A DNA stretch of 58,042 nt. It comes from Sphingobacteriales bacterium TSM_CSM. Its GTDB lineage: Bacteria > Bacteroidota > Bacteroidia > Chitinophagales > UBA2359. Below the pieces are notes generated by a model that saw nothing but the letters and a program-made list of their open reading frames with translations, did no database searches and had not been told where the DNA came from. The stretch spans positions 1 through 58,042 of the forward strand of contig MTCR01000134.1 of NCBI GenBank assembly GCA_002212725.1, read 5' to 3'. This document shows positions 45,849 through 55,843 of this stretch, in pieces; the stretch's first letter is position 1, and every line of letters begins with the position of its first letter. A program made the translations under genes and the position numbers.

Positions 45849-47693
45849 ATGAAAAAAAAATTATTGCTGGCGGCAGCAGCGTTAGTAATGTATTTTGCCG
45901 CCAATGCCCAAAACAAATATGTGTATGATATTGACCTGCAAAACGTTGAAAACGACCGCGTAAAAATAACCCTTACACCACCAGATATTAAAAAACGCAA
46001 GGCTGTATATGTAATGCCGGGGGTTATTCCGGGCAGTTATGCCCGCAAGGATTACGGACGCTTTATAACAAACTTTAAAGCTTTTGGGGCCAACAATAAA
46101 GCGCTGAAAGTAACCAAAAAAGATGTCAACCGGTTTGTTATTAACAAGGCACGCCAATTGGAACGCATAGAGTATTGGGTAAACGATACCTGGGATGATG
46201 AAAATATAGACCAGTTTGTGTTTCAATCCGGAGGCAGCAATATTGAAGCCGGTAAAAACTATTCTATTAACCACCATGCCTTTTTCGGCTACCTCAACGG
46301 CATGAAAATGCTGCCTTTTGAACTGCATTTTAGCAAACCGGCCGGATTTTATGGCGCAACAGCCCTCAAAGGCAGGCAAATAAACCCTGCCCGCGATGTT
46401 TTTACCGCTCCCAACTATGTAAAATTGGTTGATAACCCGGTTCTATACTGCCTGCCCGATACCACTTCTTTTACCGTGCGAAATGCAGTGGTGCAGGTGG
46501 CAGTGTACTCGCCCAACAAAATCGTTCAGTCGGCAAAGGTGGCAGCTTACCTGCAGCCCCTGGCAAATGCCCTGGGTAATTTTTTCGGCTCTTTTCCGGT
46601 GAGCAATTACCATTTCCTGTTCTATTTTGCCGATCCCAACATCAAATTGCCCGAAACAAAAGGGCTGGGCGGTTATGGCGCTCTGGAACATTCTTACTGC
46701 TCTTTTTACTACCTGCCCGAAATGGAAAACGAAACAGCCCTTAAAAGCATGATTCAGGATGTTTGCGGACACGAATTTTTACACATTCTTACCCCGCTCA
46801 ACATTCACAGCGAACAAATAGAAAATTTTAACTTTGTAAACCCCGATATGTCGCAGCACCTTTGGCTCTACGAAGGGGTTACAGAGTATTTCGCCATGTT
46901 GGTACAACTGCGCGCCGGCCTTATAACCCCCGATGAATTTCAAACCAAGATACGCAACAAAATAGCACACGCCGATGCGTTTCCTGCCATGTCGTTTACC
47001 CAAATGAGCCGCAATATTATCAATGACGAATATCAGGACGATTACCTCAATGTTTATCAGAAAGGCGCACTCATCGGGTTTTGCCTCGATTTGTATCTTA
47101 CCCGGCATAGCAATGGCAGGTACGGTCTTCGGGAACTCATGCTTGACCTTTCAAAAAAATACGGACCCAACAAACCCTTTAAAGATGACCGCCTTTTTAA
47201 TGATATTGCCGAACTTACAACACATAACGTACTTAACTTTTTTGAAACCTATGTACAAGGCGACGAGCCATTGCCTTTTGCCGGGTTGTTTGACATAATC
47301 GGCTGGCGGTATAGCGAGCGCGAAAATGTGGATGGCTATTATTTTGGCTCTTTTGGGCTTGGCTTTAATGCCGAAGATGCCGCACTGCAATTTATTGATG
47401 TAGGGCAAAATGTACTGGGTATTGAAGAAAATGACAGGCTGTTGAAGGTAAATGACACAGAAGTAACCATAGGAAACGCCCGGGAAGTATTGGAGCCGCT
47501 GTTTGGAGCAGCCAACAGGCAAAATATTACCCTTACTGTAATGCGAAACGGAACAATAATGGAATTAACCGGACAACCCCAACTACAAACACGCATTATG
47601 CAACACGTGGTAGAAAGTGTTGCCCGGCCTACCCCCGAACAATTGCGGTTGCGCAACTTTTTGTTTACCGGCAAGACCGGCGAAGGCCAATAA
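45849..47693 (+). CDS. M61-family metallopeptidase with PDZ domain
   Basis: The 614-residue protein has a signal peptide (MKKKLLLAAAALVMYFAANA). The catalytic zinc motif is GHEFLHILTPLNIHS (HExxH at 308-312) and the third ligand lies in WLYEGVTEYF, the M61 (glycyl aminopeptidase) pattern. A PDZ domain follows near the C terminus (ADALQF-type fold, with GIEENDRLLKVNDTEVT). It would act in the periplasm or at the cell surface on small peptides with Gly or Ala at the N terminus; the exact substrate is not shown. Length is normal. Confidence 0.92.
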   Translation: MKKKLLLAAAALVMYFAANAQNKYVYDIDLQNVENDRVKITLTPPDIKKRKAVYVMPGVIPGSYARKDYGRFITNFKAFGANNKALKVTKKDVNRFVINKARQLERIEYWVNDTWDDENIDQFVFQSGGSNIEAGKNYSINHHAFFGYLNGMKMLPFELHFSKPAGFYGATALKGRQINPARDVFTAPNYVKLVDNPVLYCLPDTTSFTVRNAVVQVAVYSPNKIVQSAKVAAYLQPLANALGNFFGSFPVSNYHFLFYFADPNIKLPETKGLGGYGALEHSYCSFYYLPEMENETALKSMIQDVCGHEFLHILTPLNIHSEQIENFNFVNPDMSQHLWLYEGVTEYFAMLVQLRAGLITPDEFQTKIRNKIAHADAFPAMSFTQMSRNIINDEYQDDYLNVYQKGALIGFCLDLYLTRHSNGRYGLRELMLDLSKKYGPNKPFKDDRLFNDIAELTTHNVLNFFETYVQGDEPLPFAGLFDIIGWRYSERENVDGYYFGSFGLGFNAEDAALQFIDVGQNVLGIEENDRLLKVNDTEVTIGNAREVLEPLFGAANRQNITLTVMRNGTIMELTGQPQLQTRIMQHVVESVARPTPEQLRLRNFLFTGKTGEGQ

Positions 47694-47813
47694 ACGGCTT
47701 CTTCAGCTAAACAGGTTGGGGTTGGGTACAGAATATTGTAAAAAAACACCAAAAACCACATCGGGCGGAATGAAATTTAGTAAAAAAGGCTATTTTACCA
47801 AAAATTTACCAGC

Positions 47814-49307
47814 ATGTTCCGTTTTCTTACTTTAGCCGCAGGGTTCATTTTCTGCTTCAATATTGTACAAGCCTCCAGAGGAGATATTGTGAGTTTTACC
47901 CTTGTTGAAACCAAAACCGCCTCACAACTGGCCGCCGATGCAACCGCCTCTACAGGATTGCCGTCCACTATTTTCGGGTTTGAGTATGATATATCGGTGT
48001 ATAAAGTTGCCTACGAAACCGTTGATTATGATGGCATTTCGCCAACAATAGCCACCGGGTTGGTTGCTTTTCCCGATAACTACCCGTGCCCGCCCCCCAT
48101 GTGTACATACGGACACGGACTTGCCCTTAAACATGCCGAAGCGCCTTCTAATGCCGGCAATACCTACGGCTTTATTTGCAAAGGCATTGCCGCCAACGGT
48201 TATATAGGCATTGCCCCCGATTATATACACATGGGTCCCGATGCCTCACCCGGTTTTCAGGCTTTTATGCACGCCAATACCGAAGCCGCCGCCACCATAG
48301 ACCTTATTCGGGCTACCCGCACCTACTGCCAGAACAACGGCATAACCTACAACAACCAGTTGTTCATTAGCGGTTACTCGCAGGGTGGGCATTCCAGCAT
48401 GGCTACCTGCAAAGCCATGCAAGAAAATTATGCCGATGAGTTTACCATTACCGCTGCCATGCCCGGCGGAGGCACCTTCGACCTTTCGGGTATTGCTGCC
48501 GACTCGCTTGCTTCGCCCACCAGAACCACCGGCGAACCACATGCATTTTGCCTCATCAGCAGAGCCTATTACGAAATTTATCGGAATGAACTGTTCGACA
48601 TCGTCGGGTATGATATTCCTTTCAACGATATTTTTAAATCGCCCTACGACTCTCTTTTGCACCTTATTCTTGACGCTGCCAACCCGTTTGCCAATACCGG
48701 CCTCTTAGACAGCATTCCGAACCGCATGTTGGAAGAGCCGTTTCATACCGAATTTTTGACAAACCCCGACTTTTGGATGCGTACTTTTTTAGGCTATAAC
48801 AACCTGTACAACTGGGCGCCGCAATTTCCCATGCGCCTTTTTCACAGCGATGCCGATGTAGAAAACCCATACCCCAACGCCCTGTTTACCCTGGAACAAA
48901 TGCAACTGAACGGCGCACCCGATGTGGAACTGCAAACCGTTAGCGGATTCAGCCACGGGCAGGCAGGGTTGTACCATGTGTTGGCTCTTAGACAGTGGTT
49001 TGCCACCATGCGGCAAGATTGCGGCACGGCTGTTGCCGTAGCAGGCCAACTGGCAAAAGCAACCGCATACCCCAACCCGTTTACCAAAACCTGTACCATT
49101 GATTTATCTGCCGTAAACACGCCCGTAACCGGCTGGAAACTGTACAACCTGAACGGACAACTCCTGCAAACCGGCCAACCCGATGCCAACAACCGCCAAA
49201 TAACCATTACCCGCACCGCCGGCATGGCAAAAGGCGTTTATGTTGTATGGTTGCTGGGCAAAAACGGCACTCAAACGGGCATTCCGTTGCTGGTTGGCAA
49301 CGAATAA
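47814..49307 (+). CDS. Secreted alpha/beta hydrolase (lipase-like) with T9SS tail
   Basis: The 497-residue protein has a signal peptide (MFRFLTLAAGFIFCFNIVQA). The nucleophile elbow is GYSQGGH (Ser 189), preceded by YGHGLALKHAEAPS and GIAPDYIHMG as in secretory lipase or prolyl-oligopeptidase-type hydrolases; VSGFSHGQA near residue 380 could hold the catalytic His. The C-terminal 80 residues (ATAYPNPFTKTCTIDLS, WKLYNLNGQLLQTGQ, KGVYVVWLL) are a type A T9SS sorting domain. Substrate specificity is unknown. Confidence 0.9.
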   Translation: MFRFLTLAAGFIFCFNIVQASRGDIVSFTLVETKTASQLAADATASTGLPSTIFGFEYDISVYKVAYETVDYDGISPTIATGLVAFPDNYPCPPPMCTYGHGLALKHAEAPSNAGNTYGFICKGIAANGYIGIAPDYIHMGPDASPGFQAFMHANTEAAATIDLIRATRTYCQNNGITYNNQLFISGYSQGGHSSMATCKAMQENYADEFTITAAMPGGGTFDLSGIAADSLASPTRTTGEPHAFCLISRAYYEIYRNELFDIVGYDIPFNDIFKSPYDSLLHLILDAANPFANTGLLDSIPNRMLEEPFHTEFLTNPDFWMRTFLGYNNLYNWAPQFPMRLFHSDADVENPYPNALFTLEQMQLNGAPDVELQTVSGFSHGQAGLYHVLALRQWFATMRQDCGTAVAVAGQLAKATAYPNPFTKTCTIDLSAVNTPVTGWKLYNLNGQLLQTGQPDANNRQITITRTAGMAKGVYVVWLLGKNGTQTGIPLLVGNE

Positions 49308-49403
49308 ATATAGCAGATGCAAACAATTGGCAAACCTGTATTGTTTTGCTTGAAACCTGCACTGCAGAACAATATCCACCTTTGCCACAAAAGTCAGCAA
49401 CGA

Positions 49404-50288
49404 ATGAATACGGTAAAACCGGTACAACAAATACTGCCGCCGCCGCCGCCCCACATGGTTGGCAATGGTTTCAGGGTACATAATTTTTTTCCGGGCGGCT
49501 ACAATATGGGTTTAAGCCGCATGAGCCCCTTTTTTCTGCTCGATTATAACTCAAAAATAGAGTTTCCGCCCAGTAAAGAGGCGCCGCGTGGCGTGGGTGT
49601 ACACCCACACCGCGGGTTTGAAACCGTAACTATAGCCTATCATGGCAAAATTGCCCACCACGACAGCGCCGGCAACAGCGGAATTATTGCCGGCGGTGAA
49701 GTGCAATGGATGACCGCCGGCAGCGGAGTATTGCACAAAGAATACCACGAGGAAACATACAGCCGGCAGGGCGGCCTGTTTCAAATGGTGCAAATGTGGG
49801 TAAACCTGCCCGCAAAGCATAAAATGACGTTTCCCAAATACCAGGCAATAACCAAACAACAAATGGGCAATGTTGAACTGCCCGATGCCGGAGGTTCAAT
49901 TGAGGTAATAGCCGGACAGTATGCAGGGGTTCATGGACCGGCAGCCACCTTTACGCCCATGTATGTGTATCATGCGCGCCTCAACAAAGGGGCAGCCGTT
50001 ACCTTGTCTTTTCCGCAAAACTACAACACCGGAATTTTGGTGGTGGAAGGAAGCGTTTTGATAAACAACAGCGCTACCGCCCCTGCCGATAATTTTGTGC
50101 TCTTTAAAAACCAGGGAACCGATATTGCCCTCCAAGCGCCCGAAAATGCTTTGCTGCTGGTGTTGAGCGGGGAGCCAATAAACGAGCCTGTTGTTCCCTA
50201 CGGGCCATTTTTAATGAACACCCGTGAGGAAATTATGCAGGCCTACCAAGATTTGAACGAAGGAAAATTTGGCGTGCTGGAAGATTGA
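49404..50288 (+). CDS. Pirin-family protein
   Basis: The 294-residue protein has the pirin N-terminal cupin: PHRGFETVTIAYHGKIAHHD with the metal-binding His cluster, then GEVQWMTAGSGVLHKEYHEE, and the C-terminal cupin (FTPMYVYHARLNKGAAVTL). Some bacterial pirins are quercetinases or modulate enzymes of central metabolism; the role here is open. The proline run PPPPPH precedes the cupin. The ATG at 49404 is favoured over the one at 49317, whose extra residues are unlike the family. Confidence 0.9.
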   Translation: MNTVKPVQQILPPPPPHMVGNGFRVHNFFPGGYNMGLSRMSPFFLLDYNSKIEFPPSKEAPRGVGVHPHRGFETVTIAYHGKIAHHDSAGNSGIIAGGEVQWMTAGSGVLHKEYHEETYSRQGGLFQMVQMWVNLPAKHKMTFPKYQAITKQQMGNVELPDAGGSIEVIAGQYAGVHGPAATFTPMYVYHARLNKGAAVTLSFPQNYNTGILVVEGSVLINNSATAPADNFVLFKNQGTDIALQAPENALLLVLSGEPINEPVVPYGPFLMNTREEIMQAYQDLNEGKFGVLED

Positions 50289-50295
50289 GCAACAC

Positions 50296-51336
50296 TTAAC
50301 CGGCTGCCTGTTGTGATGCAACAAGCTGCTTTTGCCGGTTTAACAACGGCAGCGCCACCATGGCAGCAAAACCGCCCACTAAAACCAGTACAGTCTGCGA
50401 ACCCCATACCAGCCAACTGAAAGCATAGGCTAACGTGTATTCTACACCATAGAGCGCCAGCACTCCTGCCACAATTATTTGGTAAGCGCCAATGCCGCCT
50501 TGTGTGGCAATAATGCCAAAAGACCCCAGCACCATTACCGCCAAACCTGCCTGCGGGCCTAAATGCCGCGTACTGTCAAAAGAAAAAAAGCAGATGTAAA
50601 TCATGGCAAAATACATGGCCCAAATAAAAACACTGTGCCCTATAAGCAGTGGCAGGTTATACACATTGCGTACCGATAGCACACCTTCCCACACGCCTTG
50701 CAGGGTACTCATTATTTTTTGATAAACCACCGTTTGGCTGAATTTTTTGGTAACGTATAGAAACGTTAAAACGGCAAGTACGCCCAGCAGCAACAGCAAC
50801 AGATATTGCCGCAGGCTGAAACCAAACACCAGGGCCGAAAATTTACCCGATATCGGAATGGCTACTTTTTCGGTAAAATAGTTGCCCAACACGTTAAATT
50901 GGGTAAAAACCACCAGCAAGGTCAGAACAAAAAGGGTAAAAACATCAATGGCGCGCTCTATAAGTACGGTGCCAAAGGCTTTTTCGGGTGGAACCGGCTC
51001 ATAACGGCTAATTATGCCGCACCGCGTAATTTCGCCCATGCGCGGAAAAGCAAGGTTAGCCAGGTAACTGATGGCTACGGCTAAAAAAGAGTTGGTAAGG
51101 CCGGGTTTAGGCGCCACACATTCAATAAGCATTTGCCAACGCATTGCCCGGCTGATATGGCTAAGTATGGCAAAACCCATTGAAACCAATATCCAAAAAT
51201 AATTGGCCTCTTTAAGTGCAAGCACAATTTTAGTGCGGGCATCAGAATCAAAACCCTTTAGCGACCACCACACCAGTAGCAGCCCTATGCCTAAAAACAG
51301 TAGCGGCTTTAAAATATTAGCTATATGCCGCCTCAA
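50296..51336 (-). CDS. UPF0104 / LPG-synthase transmembrane-domain protein
   Basis: The protein has about eight membrane segments and matches the YbhN/UPF0104 family (flippase-like domain): [59 protein letters not shown] and [20 protein letters not shown]. The family resembles the membrane part of lysylphosphatidylglycerol synthase, but without its catalytic domain. The start is uncertain: TTG at 51336 overlaps the panD stop by 20 bp, while TTG at 51414 would overlap it by 98 bp; the former is chosen. It is downstream of panD in the same operon. Confidence 0.85.
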   Translation of the reverse strand: MRRHIANILKPLLFLGIGLLLVWWSLKGFDSDARTKIVLALKEANYFWILVSMGFAILSHISRAMRWQMLIECVAPKPGLTNSFLAVAISYLANLAFPRMGEITRCGIISRYEPVPPEKAFGTVLIERAIDVFTLFVLTLLVVFTQFNVLGNYFTEKVAIPISGKFSALVFGFSLRQYLLLLLLGVLAVLTFLYVTKKFSQTVVYQKIMSTLQGVWEGVLSVRNVYNLPLLIGHSVFIWAMYFAMIYICFFSFDSTRHLGPQAGLAVMVLGSFGIIATQGGIGAYQIIVAGVLALYGVEYTLAYAFSWLVWGSQTVLVLVGGFAAMVALPLLNRQKQLVASQQAAG

Positions 51337-51697
51337 AGGTGGGGTTTTTAATAATTTTATTGTATTTGTCAACAAAAACGGTAGTGCCGCCTTTGTAAGA
51401 TTTTGCTTCTTCAAAATCCATGTATCCGTAACCTATAATGATAACAATATCGCCCACCTGCACTTTTCGGGCAGCGGCTCCATTCAGGCAAATCATACCC
51501 GAATTGCGCTCCCCTTTAATAATGTAAGTTTCAAACCGCTCGCCATTGTTGCAGTTTACAATCTGAACACGCTCGTTCTCAATAAAATTGGCGGCTTCCA
51601 AAAGGGCTTCATCAATAGTAATACTGCCAATGTAGTTTAAATCGGCCTGCGTTACGGTTGCACGGTGAATTTTGGATTTGAAAACCTGAATATGCAT
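51317..51697 (-). CDS. panD: Aspartate 1-decarboxylase
   Basis: PanD makes beta-alanine from aspartate for pantothenate and coenzyme A synthesis. The 126-residue proenzyme cleaves itself between Gly24 and Ser25 ([10 protein letters not shown]) to form a pyruvoyl group. Other conserved parts are [17 protein letters not shown] and [18 protein letters not shown]. It follows panC on the same strand, 232 bp later, and the UPF0104 gene overlaps its end. Confidence 0.96.
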   Translation of the reverse strand: MHIQVFKSKIHRATVTQADLNYIGSITIDEALLEAANFIENERVQIVNCNNGERFETYIIKGERNSGMICLNGAAARKVQVGDIVIIIGYGYMDFEEAKSYKGGTTVFVDKYNKIIKNPTFEAAYS

Positions 51698-51929
51698 TTA
51701 CCTGTGTTTTTGAAATTTAGTAACCTGTTAGTGAAAATAGTTTTACGTGTTGCTCCTTCGAGTACTCCGGCAAAATTTGTAATGCCTTCTTGTACTTCCG
51801 GTTTCGGTATCTTTTTAGATTGCAAATTGCACTTTGCTATTTAGACTTTAAATTTTTCAATTTGTTACTTTTGGGCAGCATCTTTTTAAACAAAAATAGT
51901 ACCCATGTTAGTTCATTGGCGTTACTTTT

Positions 51930-52793
51930 TTAGGTTGTTTTGCCGGGCAGCAGCAGGTTGTCAATAAGGCGCACATTGCCCACCCTTACGGCGGTGCAAA
52001 CCACTGTTTGTGCAGCATCTGCCCAGTGTTGCACCGGTTCCAGGGTGTGGGCATTCACAATGTCAAGGTATTCCGGCCGGGCGTCCGGCAGGTGTTGTTC
52101 CAGATAGTTTAAAGCTGCCATGCGAGCTTGTTGCGGAGGTAATAGTGCCATGTTTTGCTGTACCAGTAACAGGGCATGGTAAATATGGGCAGCTTGTTCT
52201 CTTTCTTTTGGGTTGAGCCGTGTATTGCGCGAACTCATAGCCAACCCCGAAGGCTCGCGCAAAGTGGGGCACATGTGCAGGGTAACGCTGCTATGGGTAA
52301 GGTGCAGCATTTTTTCTATAATTTTATACTGTTGATAATCTTTTTGCCCCATAAACAGATGATGCGGCTGTACAATTTGAAGCAGGCGGTTAACCACCTG
52401 CGCCACACCGTTAAAATGTCCGGGGCGGTGAGCGCCTTCCATGGGTTTATCTAAATACCCAAAGTCAAAAACGGGAGCAGGCTCATCGGGGTGGGGGTAA
52501 ATTTCCTGTACATCGGGTAAAAACAGTACGTGGCAGCCGTTTGCTTCCAGCAGGGCAATGTCTGCCTCTGTGGTTCGGGGGTATTTGTCAAAGTCTTCTT
52601 TTTCGTTAAACTGGGTAGGATTTACAAAAATACTGCATACGGTCAGGCTGCAATGTTTCTGGGCAAAGGCAAGCAACGAAATATGCCCTTGGTGCAGGGC
52701 GCCCATAGTGGGTACAAATCCAATGCTTTCGCCACGGTTTTTGCTGGCAAACAAATAATGTTGCAGGTTTTTAACGGTTTTAAACAGGTACAC
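51930..52793 (-). CDS. panC: Pantothenate synthetase
   Basis: PanC joins pantoate and beta-alanine using ATP. The 287-residue protein has the HxGH-type nucleotidyl site PTMGALHQGHISLL (His 34 and His 37), VNPTQFNEKEDFDKYPRT, and GQKDYQQYKIIEKM. The C-terminal KMSKS-equivalent part is LAMSSRNTRLNPKER. With panD downstream it gives the beta-alanine branch of coenzyme A synthesis. GCAAATTTGC at 52851-52860 on the upstream side may hold a weak -7 box (CAAATTTG on -). Confidence 0.96.
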   Translation of the reverse strand: MYLFKTVKNLQHYLFASKNRGESIGFVPTMGALHQGHISLLAFAQKHCSLTVCSIFVNPTQFNEKEDFDKYPRTTEADIALLEANGCHVLFLPDVQEIYPHPDEPAPVFDFGYLDKPMEGAHRPGHFNGVAQVVNRLLQIVQPHHLFMGQKDYQQYKIIEKMLHLTHSSVTLHMCPTLREPSGLAMSSRNTRLNPKEREQAAHIYHALLLVQQNMALLPPQQARMAALNYLEQHLPDARPEYLDIVNAHTLEPVQHWADAAQTVVCTAVRVGNVRLIDNLLLPGKTT

Positions 52794-53285
52794 TGGTTAT
52801 ACGGTGGTGAAGCAGGCTTCGTTAAACAGGGTGATACAGAAAATTTACCCGCAAATTTGCAATTAATTATGTAAACAAGGGGCATTTTGTACAGCAAAAA
52901 ACGCAACCGAAACCAATATGCTCCGCTATGGGTATTACTTTTTATGGTTGCAGCAATGTTGCAAGGTTTTTTGTTGTGGCCGCGGGCATGAGAAAAAGCA
53001 GTGTTAACGGGTCAATTTTCCTCTCTTTTAAAGTGGCAGGGCAGGTTTTGTTGTAAACCAACAAACACCCGGCAGGTTTTGTTTGGGTCAGAAAATAAGA
53101 TTGTTGGCGCTATATTTTATTTTTACCGACTTTTTTTTATTATCTTTGCACCCAAAAACTAAGGGGTGCAAATAAACCGGACTTTTTGTGCCGCTTTCAG
53201 CAAGCAAGAGATTGTTTTTCTGTCAAAACAAAAATCAATCGTACATACGGACTGTATTGTTAATTATTTTTAAAAAAACGAAAAA
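52794..53285. promoter_or_regulatory. 492-bp divergent gap between panC and glycogen synthase
   Basis: The region contains no convincing gene. On the + strand TATCTTTG at 53141-53148 matches the Bacteroidota -7 box, 138 bp before the glycogen synthase start, so that gene would have a long leader. On the - strand the palindrome GCAAATTTGC (52851-52860) contains a possible weak panC -7 element. CCGGACTTTTTGTGCC and other T-rich stretches follow the + box, but no clear hairpin is seen. Confidence 0.5.
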
Positions 53286-54101
53286 ATGAGCAGCAAAACC
53301 AAGGTGCTAATTGTAACCCAGGAAATGAACCCTTACTTAGCTTTTAGCAGCGTGGGTGAAATTACGCGCCAGTTACCCCAATATTTGCAGGAGCAGGGTA
53401 TGGAAATAAGAGTGCTGATGCCACGCTTTGGAGCAATTAACGAAAGGCGCCACCGGCTGCATGAAGTTGTGCGGTTATCGGGCATTAACATTATTATTGA
53501 GGAAGATGATTTTCCGCTTATTATTAAGGTGGCTTCATTACCCAACAGCCGTTTGCAGGTCTATTTTTTAGATAACGAAGATTTTTACAAGCGCAAACAC
53601 ATAGAACGCGACGACAACGGCAATTTTTATACCGATAATACAGAGCGCATGGTGTTTTTCTGCAAAGGAGTGCTTGAAACCGTGAAAAAATTTGGCTGGG
53701 CGCCCGATGTTATTCATTGCCACGGCTGGATGACAAGCATTATGCCGCTTTATATAAAGAAAGCCTACAACAGCGACCCCATTTTTGCCAACTCCAAAGT
53801 GGTGTACTCCATATATAAAAACACGTTTAATGAGGGGTTGGGTGAAATGTTTGAACAGAAAGTGCCTACCGGCAATATTTCTGCAATGGACTTAAACCCC
53901 TACGGCGGCACCAATAACACCGATTTGAACAAAGGCGCCATTTTTTATGCCGATGCCATAATTAAAGCCGACGAAGAAGTGCCCGATGAAGTATGCAACT
54001 TCCTGAAACTGGTAGATAAACCGGTGCTGCACTATATGAGCAGAGACAACGGATACCTTAAGCAGTACGAAAAACTCTACGACCAACTGCTTGCCCAATA
54101 A
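53286..54101 (+). CDS. Glycogen/starch synthase N-terminal-domain protein
   Basis: The 271-residue protein resembles the N-terminal (GT5) domain of glycogen synthase: KVLIVTQEMNPYLAFSSVGE in place of the usual K-x-GGL motif, LQVYFLDNEDFYKRK, and DVIHCHGWMTSIMPLYIKKA. It lacks the second Rossmann domain needed to bind ADP-glucose in the standard GT-B fold. Such short, one-domain proteins are widely annotated as glycogen synthase in Bacteroidota, yet the activity is doubtful. It is followed by the DUF4270 gene 65 bp later on the same strand. Confidence 0.88.
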   Translation: MSSKTKVLIVTQEMNPYLAFSSVGEITRQLPQYLQEQGMEIRVLMPRFGAINERRHRLHEVVRLSGINIIIEEDDFPLIIKVASLPNSRLQVYFLDNEDFYKRKHIERDDNGNFYTDNTERMVFFCKGVLETVKKFGWAPDVIHCHGWMTSIMPLYIKKAYNSDPIFANSKVVYSIYKNTFNEGLGEMFEQKVPTGNISAMDLNPYGGTNNTDLNKGAIFYADAIIKADEEVPDEVCNFLKLVDKPVLHYMSRDNGYLKQYEKLYDQLLAQ

Positions 54102-54166
54102 TTTACCCACTTCGCCGTGCGTTAGTATTCATTATTTGGCAGGCGTTTTACCATTTAACCAACCAC

Positions 54167-55498
54167 ATGAAAAAACTGCTTCCGGTGTTAGCGGCTTGGG
54201 CCGTTTTCTGTTTCCAGGCATGTACCGAAACCACGTCTATTGGCGGCGATTTGATTGACGACGGCGCTTTTCCCGATAGCTTTGTAATTGATACAGTGCA
54301 AATGGAGGTAAATACCTTTACCGCCGACAGCATACAAACCGCACCGCCTCTTTCGGGCGTTCCTTACCTCTTGGGAGCCATAAACGACAATGCCTGTGGC
54401 GCTGCCGCAATGCATGTTTTTACCCAAATTGTGCCGCAAACCAACAACATTAACCTGGGCGACTCGCTGCAACTCGACTCGGTGGTGCTACAACTCGATT
54501 ATGCCGGCACTACCCTCTACGGGCAAGCCGGCGCCCCGGCATCTGTTACCGTGTATGAACTTACCGAACCCATTACCCCGGGCATAGTTTATTACTCCAA
54601 CAAAAAATTTGCCTGTAACCAGGTGCCGCTGGGCTATATTGCCAACACAATTTTTACCCCCGCCGACAGCGTAACCCTCTTTAACAAAGTAGAAACAGAC
54701 CAAAACGGTGCCGACTCGCTTACCTACTTTAAAGCGCCGCCACACCTGCGCATAAAATTAAGCCACGATTTCGGAAACCGCTTGTTGGCACAATCGGGAA
54801 CCATTAACCTGGCCGATAAAAACAGTTTCCAGCAGTTTTTTAAAGGGTTTTACATTGCTGCCGCTTCAAACGGCAACACAGTGGCTTATATTGATATGTT
54901 TGGAACCTATAGCCGCCTTACCCTCTACTACCGGCAGGGGAGCGAAAAAAACAGGTCGCTCAGTTTTCCGATGGGGGCGCTGTCTGCTATGACCAACTAT
55001 TTTACCCACAACTATACCGGTTCCGATGCGGGCAGTGCCCTTTCTGCCATTGAACCCAACGGACAGGAAACCGTATATTTGCAGGGCGCAGCCGGGCTGG
55101 GATTTTCGGTTAATTTGCTTAACATGGAGGCTTACCGGGATTTTGCGGTAAACAAAGCCGAACTGGAGTTTACCGTCCTTCCCAATACCTATGAACTGTA
55201 TAAACTGCCTACCACACTCGAAATCATGTCGTTCGACACCATTCTGAATGTGCGAAACCGCATCATTACCTCGGCAGTGCTGGAAGAAGAAACCACCTCC
55301 GATGGGCAAGTACTCAGCAAATATAAGTTTGTGTTTAGCTTTTACACGCAGCAAAAAATTAACGGCGATGTGGTAAACGCCATAGAGCAGGTTTTTCTCG
55401 ATTTTCAGCGAAGCAACCCCAACCGCATAATCCTGGGCGGGCCGCAACACCCGCAGTACCCCATGAAAATGAGCATGGTTTGTACAAAACTGCAGTAA
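54167..55498 (+). CDS. DUF4270 lipoprotein
   Basis: The 443-residue protein has a lipoprotein signal (MKKLLPVLAAWAVFCFQAC, Cys 19) and begins TETTSIGGDLIDDG, typical of the DUF4270 family, an uncharacterised Bacteroidota group. The rest is rich in beta strands and Asn/Thr, with segments such as LDSVVLQLDYAGTTLYGQA. It is likely an outer-membrane lipoprotein facing the surface or the periplasm. It is next to the one-domain glycogen synthase, a neighbour pair that I recall as recurrent in this phylum. Confidence 0.88.
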   Translation: MKKLLPVLAAWAVFCFQACTETTSIGGDLIDDGAFPDSFVIDTVQMEVNTFTADSIQTAPPLSGVPYLLGAINDNACGAAAMHVFTQIVPQTNNINLGDSLQLDSVVLQLDYAGTTLYGQAGAPASVTVYELTEPITPGIVYYSNKKFACNQVPLGYIANTIFTPADSVTLFNKVETDQNGADSLTYFKAPPHLRIKLSHDFGNRLLAQSGTINLADKNSFQQFFKGFYIAAASNGNTVAYIDMFGTYSRLTLYYRQGSEKNRSLSFPMGALSAMTNYFTHNYTGSDAGSALSAIEPNGQETVYLQGAAGLGFSVNLLNMEAYRDFAVNKAELEFTVLPNTYELYKLPTTLEIMSFDTILNVRNRIITSAVLEEETTSDGQVLSKYKFVFSFYTQQKINGDVVNAIEQVFLDFQRSNPNRIILGGPQHPQYPMKMSMVCTKLQ

Positions 55499-55509
55499 AC
55501 CGCCCACGG

Positions 55510-55812
55510 TTAGTAATACCAGAATAAGGCAGTAATATAGGTAATAATGGTAAAAATGCCGGCCAATGCACAAAAAAACAGGTAGTCGGCAGTTTGTTCA
55601 AGCCGGTACTCCCGTTTGGCATTATCGGTTTTGATTGACATAAATGACAGAATAGAAGATACTGTCAGCAGCAAAGCTATGCCTGATGTAAGTTCGTCAA
55701 TACGGGAATTTGCCGTTCGGTCTGCCAAATGAATGGAAGTAAGTATAAATAAGCAAAATCCCAGCAAATTAGCCGAAGTGCTTAGTATGTGTTGCGATGT
55801 TTTGTTTGCCAA
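55510..55812 (-). CDS. Small membrane protein, three predicted spans
   Basis: I do not recognise the family. The frame from the TTG at 55920, just next to the yebC stop, is 136 codons, but a TAACTTTG box on the - strand at 55836-55843 lies inside it. This favours the TTG at 55812, giving about 100 residues starting MANKTSQHILSTSANLL. Three hydrophobic segments follow (LLGFCLFILTSIHLA, GIALLLTVSSILSFMS, FFCALAGIFTIITYITALF). It may be an inner-membrane protein of unknown role. Confidence 0.6.
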   Translation of the reverse strand: MANKTSQHILSTSANLLGFCLFILTSIHLADRTANSRIDELTSGIALLLTVSSILSFMSIKTDNAKREYRLEQTADYLFFCALAGIFTIITYITALFWYY

Positions 55813-55835
55813 CGCTTTTACATTTTTTCTGGTTG

Positions 55836-55843
55836 CAAAGTTA
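55836..55843 (-). promoter_or_regulatory. Bacteroidota -7 element of the small membrane protein gene
   Basis: The - strand reads TAACTTTG, matching TAnnTTTG, 23 bp before the TTG at 55812. No -33 TTG was identified. Confidence 0.42.

Noticed and set aside
45637-45849. 70-codon frame before the M61 peptidase gene
   Set aside because: It overlaps the DinB-like gene and the -7 box, and has no coding features.
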